Shown piece after piece: positions 57,555 to 64,000 of a stretch of 64,000 bases of DNA. The number at the start of each line of letters is the position of its first letter. Position 1 is the first letter of the stretch. This stretch comes from an uncultured Muribaculaceae bacterium (GTDB lineage Bacteria; Bacteroidota; Bacteroidia; Bacteroidales; Muribaculaceae), in NCBI GenBank assembly GCA_910588035.1, contig CAJUPY010000004.1, positions 1 through 64,000 of the forward strand, written 5' to 3'. The notes under the pieces are model-generated. The model did not search any database. It was given only the letters and a program-made list of their open reading frames with translations, and was not told the origin of the DNA. The position numbers were made by a program, and so were the translations under genes.

Positions 57555-57830
57555 ATGGAAACTCAACTCTGGGCCAACGTTATTGGCTATGCCGCCTGCA
57601 TATGCATGATATTCGGGTATCTGCCTCAGGCTTGGCACACTATCAAAACCCGCGAGACCGATGCTATCGCACTCCCGACATTCCTTTTGATGGGACTCGG
57701 ATCAATATTTTTTATCATTCAGGGTGTCATGCTCGACAATGTGCCGCTCTGGTTCACCAACACCGTCACGGCGGTGGCGAGCGCGATCGTCTTCGGAATC
57801 AAAATCTATAACGACTATATCAAGAAATAA
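57555..57830 (+). CDS. SemiSWEET sugar transporter (PQ-loop)
   Basis: The 91-residue inner-membrane protein has three hydrophobic helices and the PQ motif in FGYLPQAWHTIKTRETDAI. It works as a dimer to pass small sugars such as sucrose or glucose down their gradient. The frame is open from 57474, but METQLWANVIGY is the family-like start and lies a normal distance from the promoter. It is 8 nt upstream of ligA, an unrelated gene. Confidence 0.9.
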   Translation: METQLWANVIGYAACICMIFGYLPQAWHTIKTRETDAIALPTFLLMGLGSIFFIIQGVMLDNVPLWFTNTVTAVASAIVFGIKIYNDYIKK

Positions 57831-57838
57831 AAACTCCA

Positions 57839-59842
57839 ATGACCGACGAAGTTGCACGAATAATCGCCTTGCGCGAGGAACTTAACCGCCACAACCACAG
57901 CTACTATGTCCTGAACTCTCCCCGGATCGACGACCGCGAGTTTGACCGTCTGATGAAGGAGCTGGCCGATCTTGAGGCCCGTCACCCCGAAGTCGCCGAC
58001 GATTTGTCGCCGACCCGTCGGGTCGGCAGTGACATAACCCGGGGCTTCACACAGGTTGCCCACGTCTACCCGATGTTGTCGCTCGGAAACACCTACTCTG
58101 TCGGCGAGGTCGACGATTTTATCAGGCGTACAGAGACAGGCCTTGCCGGAGAAACGGTGACAATCGTCGGAGAGATGAAATTTGACGGAACTTCCATTTC
58201 GGTAATCTATGAAAACGGGCGCATGGTCAGGGCTGTCACACGCGGCGACGGCGAGAAAGGCGACGATGTGACCGAAAATGTGAAGACAATACGGAGCATT
58301 CCGCTGAAACTTACCGGATCGGGCTATCCCGACATGTTTGAGATCAGAGGTGAGATCGTGCTTCCGTGGAAAGCGTTTGACAAACTCAACCGCGAACGCG
58401 AGTTTAACGAAGAACCTTTGTTCGCGAATCCGCGAAACGCTGCATCGGGAACGCTGAAGTTGCAGAATCCGGCTGAAGTCGGCCGTCGGGGTCTTGACGC
58501 ATATTTCTATTATCTGCTCGGCGAAAATCTTCCGGCCGACAACCACTTCGACAACATGATGGCTGCGCGCTCATGGGGATTTAAGGTCTCTGACACAATG
58601 ACGCGCCTGAACTCTATCAGCGATGTCGACAGGTTCATAAACTATTGGGACACGGCCCGTAAGGAACTGCCCGTCGCGACCGACGGACTCGTCTTCAAGG
58701 TCAACTCACTGCGTCAGCAGCTCAATCTCGGCTACACGGCCAAATCACCACGCTGGGCGATAGCCTACAAGTTTGCCGCCGAACGGGCAATGACCCGTCT
58801 CAGGTCCATATCATTTGAAGTCGGCAGGATGGGCATAATAACACCTGTCGCCAACCTCGACCCTGTCTTGCTGTCGGGAACGATAGTCAAAAGAGCCTCG
58901 CTCCACAACGAAGACATAATGCGTCAGCTCGACATTCACTGCGACGACATGCTCTATGTCGAGAAAGGTGGCGAAATCATTCCGAAAATCACCGGTGTGG
59001 AGGTCTCAGAACGTCTTCCCGGCTCCGAACCTGTTGAATTCATCTCCAATTGTCCCGCATGCGGAGCACAACTGGTGAGAGTCGAAGGTGAGGCGGCATG
59101 GCAATGCCCGAACAAATATGGCTGCCCGCCACAGATCGCAGGTCGCATCGAACATTTCGTGGGCCGACGTGCCATGGATATCGACGGCATCGGTGAAGAA
59201 ACCGCACAGCAGCTTATGGTCAGCGGACTGGTGTCGAACATCGCCGATCTCTATGACCTGACCGAGGCTAAACTGATGGAGCTCGACCGTTTCGCTCTAA
59301 AGAGTGCTGAAAGAATAATGGCCGGACTCAGACGTTCGCTTGATGTGCCGTTTGAGCGTGTTATTTTTGCCCTGTCGATTCCGTTTGTCGGTGAAACTGT
59401 GGCAAAAAAGCTCGCACGCTCGGTCAAAAACATCGAGACGCTGATGTCGATGCCTGTCGGACAGCTCACCGCGATTGACGACATCGGCCCGAAAATTGCC
59501 GAGAGCATAGTCGGTTATTTCAGTGTCGACACAAACCGTGAGACTGTCAGACGTTTACAGGCGGCAGGTCTCAGAATGGAGACCGTGACAGTCTCCGAAA
59601 CTGGCAACTCCGATAAGCTTGAAGGAAAAACTATCGTCATAAGCGGAACCTTCTCTCTTCATTCACGCGACGAATACAAGGAAATGATCGAGCGCAACGG
59701 TGGCAGGAATTCCGGCTCAATCTCAAAAAAAACCGACTTCATTCTCGCAGGTGAGAACATGGGTCCGGCGAAACTTGAGAAAGCACAGAAACTCGGCATT
59801 GTGATAATCGATGAAAATCAATTCCTCGAAATGATTCATTAA
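57839..59842 (+). CDS. ligA: NAD-dependent DNA ligase
   Basis: LigA seals nicks in DNA during replication and repair. The 667-residue protein has the Ia domain at its start (NRHNHSYYVLN). Lys114 in GEMKFDGTS is the adenylated residue. The OB fold follows, then a zinc finger with four cysteines (CPACGAQ...CPNKYGC). Helix-hairpin-helix repeats (IDGIGEETAQQL, IDDIGPKIAESI) and a C-terminal BRCT domain (KLEGKTIVISGTF) complete the standard order. It shares its promoter with the SemiSWEET gene. Confidence 0.97.
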   Translation: MTDEVARIIALREELNRHNHSYYVLNSPRIDDREFDRLMKELADLEARHPEVADDLSPTRRVGSDITRGFTQVAHVYPMLSLGNTYSVGEVDDFIRRTETGLAGETVTIVGEMKFDGTSISVIYENGRMVRAVTRGDGEKGDDVTENVKTIRSIPLKLTGSGYPDMFEIRGEIVLPWKAFDKLNREREFNEEPLFANPRNAASGTLKLQNPAEVGRRGLDAYFYYLLGENLPADNHFDNMMAARSWGFKVSDTMTRLNSISDVDRFINYWDTARKELPVATDGLVFKVNSLRQQLNLGYTAKSPRWAIAYKFAAERAMTRLRSISFEVGRMGIITPVANLDPVLLSGTIVKRASLHNEDIMRQLDIHCDDMLYVEKGGEIIPKITGVEVSERLPGSEPVEFISNCPACGAQLVRVEGEAAWQCPNKYGCPPQIAGRIEHFVGRRAMDIDGIGEETAQQLMVSGLVSNIADLYDLTEAKLMELDRFALKSAERIMAGLRRSLDVPFERVIFALSIPFVGETVAKKLARSVKNIETLMSMPVGQLTAIDDIGPKIAESIVGYFSVDTNRETVRRLQAAGLRMETVTVSETGNSDKLEGKTIVISGTFSLHSRDEYKEMIERNGGRNSGSISKKTDFILAGENMGPAKLEKAQKLGIVIIDENQFLEMIH

Positions 59843-59856
59843 CGGAATTTTATAAC

Positions 59857-59864
59857 TATCTTTG
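59857..59864 (+). promoter_or_regulatory. -7 element of the DivIC-like gene, near-leaderless
   Basis: TATCTTTG ends 5 nt before the ATG at 59870, so transcription would begin at or next to the start codon. Confidence 0.6.
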
Positions 59865-59869
59865 CATTT

Positions 59870-60172
59870 ATGAACACTCTTCACAACATCTGGTCATGGT
59901 GTCGCCGATACATCTCCCTGACTTTTATCGCAGTCATCGCTTTTGTCTTGTTCGTGCTCTTCTTCAACGAAAACTCGATTATGAAAAGCGTCGAATACAA
60001 CCGCGAGATCGAGCGTCTTAAAGCAGAGATCAAGGAATATAGCGACACGATGAACCATTACCATAGCCTCAACGCCCGGCTCGAGACAGACAGGGCTACA
60101 ATGGAGCGCGTTGTCAGAGAGCAATACCACATGCAGCGTGACAACGAAGATGTCTATGTGTTCACCGATTGA
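59870..60172 (+). CDS. Septum formation initiator protein (FtsB/DivIC-like)
   Basis: The 100-residue bitopic membrane protein has a short cytoplasmic end and one helix (YISLTFIAVIAFVLFVLFF). An extracytoplasmic coiled coil follows (MKSVEYNREIERLKAEIKEYSDTM), then the typical VREQYHMQRDNEDVYVF end. FtsB/DivIC proteins bridge FtsL and FtsQ in the divisome. The start ATG is immediately behind the -7 element. The following membrane-protein gene begins 17 nt later. Confidence 0.88.
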   Translation: MNTLHNIWSWCRRYISLTFIAVIAFVLFVLFFNENSIMKSVEYNREIERLKAEIKEYSDTMNHYHSLNARLETDRATMERVVREQYHMQRDNEDVYVFTD

Positions 60173-60189
60173 CAAACAAAACCCTAATT

Positions 60190-60654
60190 ATGCCCAAAAA
60201 ATCAGATCACAACCAAACCCAACAAAAGAACAGGCCTGATAACGACCGACAAGACAACATCATGGGACGCCAACCCTCGGCGGTGTGGCTATGGCTTATG
60301 ACTCTCGGCATGCTGCTGATTGTAGCCGGAACGGTGATTCCGATTTTCAGACTTGAGACTGTGATTTACAAATATGTCTATGCCGCGGGTGCTGTTATCT
60401 TGCTCGTCAGCCGTCTTTTCAATCCCTACAGAGGAGACAACGACCGACTCAGGAGACTGTTCAGGATCGAATCGTGGAGCGCGATATTCTTTTGCGTGGC
60501 TGCTTTCTTCATGTTCTATGACCGGATGTCGGCACGCGACTGGCTTGCTTTCACTCTCGCAGGCGGCGCGATTCAGATCTACACCTCGATCATGATTCCG
60601 CGTACCGCTTCGAAGGCAAGGCGTAAAAACGACAATAATCAATCTCTCCGATAA
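60190..60654 (+). CDS. Small four-helix membrane protein, unknown
   Basis: The 154-residue product has a polar, Q/N/D/K-rich start (about 1-25) and four membrane helices, for example VWLWLMTLGMLLIVAGTVI and WLAFTLAGGAIQIYTSIMI. A basic tail follows. I do not recognise a named family. The gene follows the division protein by 17 nt and precedes the AraC regulator by 3 nt. The ATG at 60190 is taken; a TTG seven codons upstream overlaps the previous stop. Confidence 0.72.
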   Translation: MPKKSDHNQTQQKNRPDNDRQDNIMGRQPSAVWLWLMTLGMLLIVAGTVIPIFRLETVIYKYVYAAGAVILLVSRLFNPYRGDNDRLRRLFRIESWSAIFFCVAAFFMFYDRMSARDWLAFTLAGGAIQIYTSIMIPRTASKARRKNDNNQSLR

Positions 60655-60657
60655 CTT

Positions 60658-61578
60658 ATGGATAAAGCTTACTGCATAGACGACCTGAGGGAACTTGCCA
60701 ACTATTCGGGAAATTTTTCCCAAATGGGTAAAGACTACCTGATTTCACGGCTCAGACTTCCGGGCCAGATGTTGACCACCACAACTGAGACGGTCAGACT
60801 CGACGGCCTGACAATGTTGCTCACGCTGAAGGGATCTATGAAAATCATGATAAACACAGAAACCTATGACCTGACTGAGAATTCGCTGATGGTGACCGGA
60901 CCTGGTTCGACTTTCAGACCGGTGACGCCTGTGTCTGAAAACCTCGAGGCATACTTCCTGTTTATCTCCCCGAAATTTGTCGCCGACATAAACATTGACC
61001 TGAACGTGTTGCAGAAATCACATCTGTCACACAAACGCTCGCCGTTGCTCCCGCTGAAACCCGAGAAAGCAATTCTGCTCGGGCAATACATGGAGATGCT
61101 CCACATCAGCGCATCGGCAAATCCGGTCAGCGACATAATCACGAAAAACATCTCGCGCAGTCTGATTTCCGCGCTGGTCTATCAGCTGATGCAGATCGCC
61201 GACACGATGTACGACCGTGACATTGACTGCAATGGAAACGGAGACAGCCGTACCGGCGCACGCCGTCTGACCTATGTCAAAGAGTTCATGACGTTGGTCC
61301 ACTCCCACTATTCGACCGAGAGAACCGTCGGATTCTATGCATCCAAACTGTGCATCTCGCCAAAATATCTGTCTTTCATAATAAAGGAAGTCACCGGCCG
61401 CTCTGCTGCCGACTGGATTGACGAATATGTCATCATTGAAGCGAAAAACATGCTCAGGTTCTCAGGCATGAACGTCCAGCAGGTCGCATACGCCCTGAAT
61501 TTCAGCAATCAGTCGGCGTTCGGAAAATATTTCAAGCATCTGACCGGAATGTCACCGACACAATTTCAAAAAAACTGA
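60658..61578 (+). CDS. AraC-family transcriptional regulator
   Basis: The 306-residue protein has an N-terminal cupin-like sensor domain (about 30-150, with TMLLTLKGSMKIMINTETY). A C-terminal double helix-turn-helix (about 205-305) carries FYASKLCISPKYLSFIIKEVTGRSA and the AraC signature VAYALNFSNQSAFGKYFKHLTGMSP. It probably activates genes in response to a small ligand. It is packed between a membrane protein (3 nt) and an unknown cytoplasmic protein (3 nt), so its targets may be encoded elsewhere. Confidence 0.92.
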   Translation: MDKAYCIDDLRELANYSGNFSQMGKDYLISRLRLPGQMLTTTTETVRLDGLTMLLTLKGSMKIMINTETYDLTENSLMVTGPGSTFRPVTPVSENLEAYFLFISPKFVADINIDLNVLQKSHLSHKRSPLLPLKPEKAILLGQYMEMLHISASANPVSDIITKNISRSLISALVYQLMQIADTMYDRDIDCNGNGDSRTGARRLTYVKEFMTLVHSHYSTERTVGFYASKLCISPKYLSFIIKEVTGRSAADWIDEYVIIEAKNMLRFSGMNVQQVAYALNFSNQSAFGKYFKHLTGMSPTQFQKN

Positions 61579-61581
61579 CAC

Positions 61582-62250
61582 ATGGAAACCGTCGACTACG
61601 AATCGCTCGAGACACTGCTCGGACAGCAATTGAGACAATCGGATAACTACGATCTTGATCAGGAACACTTTTTCCCGATCGGATTTCTTGACCGTCTGAC
61701 ACACTTTTCCCAGAATCTGTCGGTAGTTGAAAACCGCCACGATGATAAAATCGAACTGAACTACCATGGCGATGATTTCGACCGTTGGGTTGACAACATG
61801 GTCTCGGCTACTCATGTCTATCTGAAACCCGACGGAGCTGAGGAAGTCTGCGATACATGCCTTTCTGACATTCTTGAAATTACCCTCAACAGCGACAAGA
61901 CTGTGTCCGCGACCTTGTTCGACGAAACGTCGGCGTCGGTTGTGAACAGTGACGGATCTCCGTTGACCGCCGACAATGTCGAATCGCTGTGTCTCGCCAT
62001 TGACCTCGACTACGGAAGACAGTCATCTCCGCTGAAATCTCTCGAGTATCTCGCATCACTGTTTTACCGCGCCGGACGCAGCATGAAAATGAACATATGC
62101 AACTCTAACCGCGACCGGTTCATCGATCCGATATTCAACTTTTTCAAATTTGACATGGTCAGGCTTGTGCCCGAGCTTCTCGGAGATCTTGAGCAGATCT
62201 ACGACGAACAGTTGCTCAACCTGACACTGACGGCAAAAGGGCAAAAGTGA
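61582..62250 (+). CDS. Cytoplasmic hypothetical protein downstream of the AraC regulator
   Basis: Unrecognised 222-residue protein without a signal peptide or membrane segment. It is acidic and has a CDTC pair near residue 92-95. Helix-sheet segments such as VESLCLAIDLDYGR and LEYLASLFYRAGRSMKM follow, then a leucine-rich C-terminus. It starts 3 nt after the AraC gene and so is made from the same mRNA. No function can be proposed from sequence. Confidence 0.72.
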   Translation: METVDYESLETLLGQQLRQSDNYDLDQEHFFPIGFLDRLTHFSQNLSVVENRHDDKIELNYHGDDFDRWVDNMVSATHVYLKPDGAEEVCDTCLSDILEITLNSDKTVSATLFDETSASVVNSDGSPLTADNVESLCLAIDLDYGRQSSPLKSLEYLASLFYRAGRSMKMNICNSNRDRFIDPIFNFFKFDMVRLVPELLGDLEQIYDEQLLNLTLTAKGQK

Positions 62251-62327
62251 AAACAAAGACTGTCTCCGCCGATTGTTAAATTATCTCAATGTGACGGTCA
62301 CTGAGAACTTATCTGACTTCAAATTGC

Positions 62328-62335
62328 TATATTTG
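62328..62335 (+). promoter_or_regulatory. -7 element of the DUF4919-like gene
   Basis: TATATTTG, 66 nt before the ATG at 62402; -33 weak. Confidence 0.55.
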
Positions 62336-62401
62336 CAGCTCGAAACATCAGCGGAATTCAAGATCAAACCAACTGCGTTCCGCCAATTAACCATTCATCT
62401 C

Positions 62402-63067
62402 ATGCTCAAAAAGATCACTCTTTTAATGATGCTCGCAGCATCTATATTGACCTCGGTGGCGGCAACAAATCGTCTTGACGTTGACATAAACCGCATCAAA
62501 GTCGATGTCGCGACCAATCCCGGAAATTTCAGTTCGCTGATGAACCGCTTCCTTATTGGCGACACGACCCTCACACTCGACGAAATGGCGACCGTCTACT
62601 ATGGCTATGCCTTCACTTCCGATTATGATCCGTCTGATCACTATCCCGCTATAGAGAAGGCATACGGTGAGCGTGACTACACCACTACATGGAGCCTGGC
62701 CGAAAACGCTCTGAAATACAACCCTGTCTCGCTCGACCTGACAATCAAAGCTCTGGTTGCGGCAAACAACAGCGACAACCCAGAGGTCAGAAAAATGATT
62801 CCGACACTCCAGAACCGCTATGACCTTGTCTCGACAGTCATTCTCTCTTCCGGAATGGGGACGACCACCGAGTCGCCGTTCATCGTGATCTGCGACGAAG
62901 ACATGGGGCGCATCGTCAGAAACGTGATCTGCGTGGAGTCGACAATCGGAAGCGCGACAGTGCGTGACCTCGACGCGATCAAAGTCAAACTGCCCACAAG
63001 CGACCGCCAGCACATTCTTTATTTCGACAACAATATCCAGAAAAATTTCGAACGGAGCCGGCAATAA
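62402..63067 (+). CDS. Secreted DUF4919-like protein
   Basis: The 221-residue product has a signal peptide (ITLLMMLAASILTSVAA). It then has a helical domain with the pattern NFSSLMNRFLIGDTTLTLDE and VYYGYAFTSDYDPSDHY, which I associate with the Bacteroidota family DUF4919. A strand-rich end follows. Function unknown. The frame is open from a TTG at 62273, but the -7 element and the signal peptide place the start at 62402. A terminator follows. Confidence 0.78.
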   Translation: MLKKITLLMMLAASILTSVAATNRLDVDINRIKVDVATNPGNFSSLMNRFLIGDTTLTLDEMATVYYGYAFTSDYDPSDHYPAIEKAYGERDYTTTWSLAENALKYNPVSLDLTIKALVAANNSDNPEVRKMIPTLQNRYDLVSTVILSSGMGTTTESPFIVICDEDMGRIVRNVICVESTIGSATVRDLDAIKVKLPTSDRQHILYFDNNIQKNFERSRQ

Positions 63068-63091
63068 ATTCTTGTCAGCTCTCCGGCTTAA

Positions 63092-63138
63092 CCCGACACA
63101 CCGTTCCTCCCCACCGGTGATGTCGGGCATTTTCTTTT
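63092..63138 (+). terminator. Terminator after the DUF4919-like gene
   Basis: CCCGACA pairs with TGTCGGG and CACCG with CGGTG inside, followed by TTTTCTTTT. Confidence 0.8.
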
Positions 63139-63246
63139 GTCCTTGCGCCGTGTGTCCGCTTCACATGCGCATACATGCACGGCATCTGCGGAAATGTGCA
63201 ATAAGTTAACATTGTGTTAAAGATACTCCAATTGCATATTTTTTAT

Positions 63247-63254
63247 TAAATTTG
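63247..63254 (+). promoter_or_regulatory. -7 element of the 2-oxoacid:ferredoxin oxidoreductase operon
   Basis: TAAATTTG, leaving a long leader of about 110 nt before the ferredoxin gene. I see no riboswitch-like structure in it. Confidence 0.55.
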
Positions 63255-63366
63255 CCTACTGAACAGTAAGCCGTGACTGACAGGCAGATATTTTGTAAAC
63301 CAAAACCGAGGTTTGTTTGTTAAGGCGAAAAAGGGAAAAGAAAAAACAACTAATAAAGACAACATT

Positions 63367-63597
63367 ATGCCCAGAATATTTGGTGCCGTCACAATAAACG
63401 CCGAACGATGCAAAGGCTGCGAACTATGTGTGGTCGCATGTCCGGTCGCGGTGTTGATGCTGCAACCCAAAGAAGTCAATGACCGCGGATACCACTATGC
63501 GGTCGCCGCCAACCCCGACGCATGCATCGGTTGCGCTTCTTGCGCCGCCGTATGCCCCGACGCATGCATCGAAGTCTATAGGGTCGTTGAAAAATAA
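63367..63597 (+). CDS. Two-[4Fe-4S] ferredoxin, delta subunit of 2-oxoacid:ferredoxin oxidoreductase
   Basis: The 76-residue protein carries two CxxCxxCxxxC(P) clusters, CKGCELCVVACP near 16-27 and CIGCASCAAVCPDAC near 54-68, typical of bacterial-type ferredoxins. It is 17 nt upstream of the alpha-subunit gene. It should therefore pass electrons from the oxidoreductase to free ferredoxin. The frame is open from 63313, but MPRIFGAVTI is the natural start. Confidence 0.92.
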   Translation: MPRIFGAVTINAERCKGCELCVVACPVAVLMLQPKEVNDRGYHYAVAANPDACIGCASCAAVCPDACIEVYRVVEK

Positions 63598-63614
63598 ACT
63601 AAACCCATCAAACT

Positions 63615-64000
63615 ATGAATCAAGAAGTCAGATTGATGAAGGGAAACGAGGCGATCGCCCACGCTGCCATTCTTTATGGCTGTGACGGCTACTTCGGATA
63701 CCCGATCACTCCACAGTCAGAAGTCCTCGAGACTCTCGAGACCGAGATGCCCTGGGAAACGACCGGAATGGTCGTGCTCCAGGCCGAGAGCGAGGTCGCT
63801 TCAATAAATATGGTATATGGAGGTGCCGCAACCGGAAAAGCGGTAATGACATCTTCGTCGAGTCCCGGCATCAGCCTGATGCAGGAAGGCATATCCTATC
63901 TCGCGGCGTCAGAACTGCCGGCACTGATTGTCAACGTGATGCGTGGCGGACCCGGCCTCGGAACCATACACCCCTCCCAGAGCGACTATTTCCAGGCGAC
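63615..64000 (+). CDS. 2-oxoacid:ferredoxin oxidoreductase alpha subunit (partial, runs off the window)
   Basis: The first 128 residues are present. They show MKGNEAIAHAAILYGCDGYFGYPITPQSEVLETL, then ESEVASINMVYGGAATGKAVMTSSSSPGISLMQEG, the pyrimidine-binding N-terminal domain of the VorB/KorA family. With the ferredoxin subunit in front, the operon encodes either 2-oxoglutarate (Kor) or 2-oxoisovalerate (Vor) ferredoxin oxidoreductase. The subunits needed to choose lie beyond 64000. Confidence 0.92.
   Translation, partial: MNQEVRLMKGNEAIAHAAILYGCDGYFGYPITPQSEVLETLETEMPWETTGMVVLQAESEVASINMVYGGAATGKAVMTSSSSPGISLMQEGISYLAASELPALIVNVMRGGPGLGTIHPSQSDYFQA

Overview
The window is a 64 kb piece of a Bacteroidales chromosome. 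Five things support this. Many genes are preceded by the Bacteroidota promoter pair, TTTG about 20 nt upstream of TAnnTTTG. The primary sigma factor is short (286 aa). Shine-Dalgarno sites are scarce and start codons have A-rich leaders. There are secreted GH20/GH43 enzymes and a carboxypeptidase-regulatory/beta-barrel outer-membrane protein. A succinate-type CoA-transferase is also present. Coding sequence rich in GTCG/CGAC and moderate GC make a Muribaculaceae-like gut lineage my best guess, but that is inference. I see no tRNA, rRNA, CRISPR array or intact insertion sequence.

Layout. 1-9.1 kb: housekeeping genes (prmA, rpoD, miaB, acetyl-CoA/succinate CoA-transferase, galK, aminopeptidase P). 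9.1-16.1 kb: an accessory stretch with a DMT transporter, a three-gene operon of unknown secreted proteins, and a duplicated locus of very small RHS-derived proteins. 16.1-22.1 kb: a HAD phosphatase facing a six-gene operon (membrane pseudokinase, GNAT-like protein, pyrH, frr, radical SAM protein, LD-carboxypeptidase). 22.1-25.8 kb: a secreted LRR protein and a WG-repeat protein behind a promoter carrying a nine-G tract. 25.8-31.4 kb: thyA, a sodium:solute symporter, a WYL regulator, and an outer-membrane barrel protein. 31.5-32.1 kb: an apparent transcription unit of two tiny ORFs. 32.1-35.0 kb: a dTDP-amino-sugar operon (rmlA, two FdtA-like cupins, an FdtB-like transaminase). 35.0-44.7 kb: a calcium P-type ATPase, a minimal secretion-tail protein, and rimP-nusA-infB-folK-alcohol dehydrogenase. 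44.8-50.9 kb: a hybrid sensor with an altered H-box, a candidate ncRNA, an NfnAB-like pair and ilvA. 51-57.5 kb: a PepSY-like protein and an operon of TrmH-type methyltransferase, GH43-like enzyme, LMW phosphatase, GH20 hexosaminidase and Sel1-repeat protein. 57.5-64 kb: SemiSWEET, ligA, a DivIC/FtsB-like protein, a membrane protein, an AraC regulator, unknown proteins, and the start of a 2-oxoacid:ferredoxin oxidoreductase operon.

The most notable system is at 13.8-16.1 kb. Two near-identical promoters and 5' gene halves encode a signal peptide joined directly to a stub of an RHS core. Copy 1 then carries a HEYGH metallopeptidase-like tail and is followed by a likely lipoprotein immunity gene. 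Copy 2 has lost the HEYGH tail and reads into the end of a diverged immunity-like sequence. This looks like a polymorphic toxin/immunity cassette that was duplicated, diverged and then collapsed by deletion. A relic of the neighbouring HAD gene lies on its other flank. All functional statements are read from sequence and family knowledge; no searches were run.
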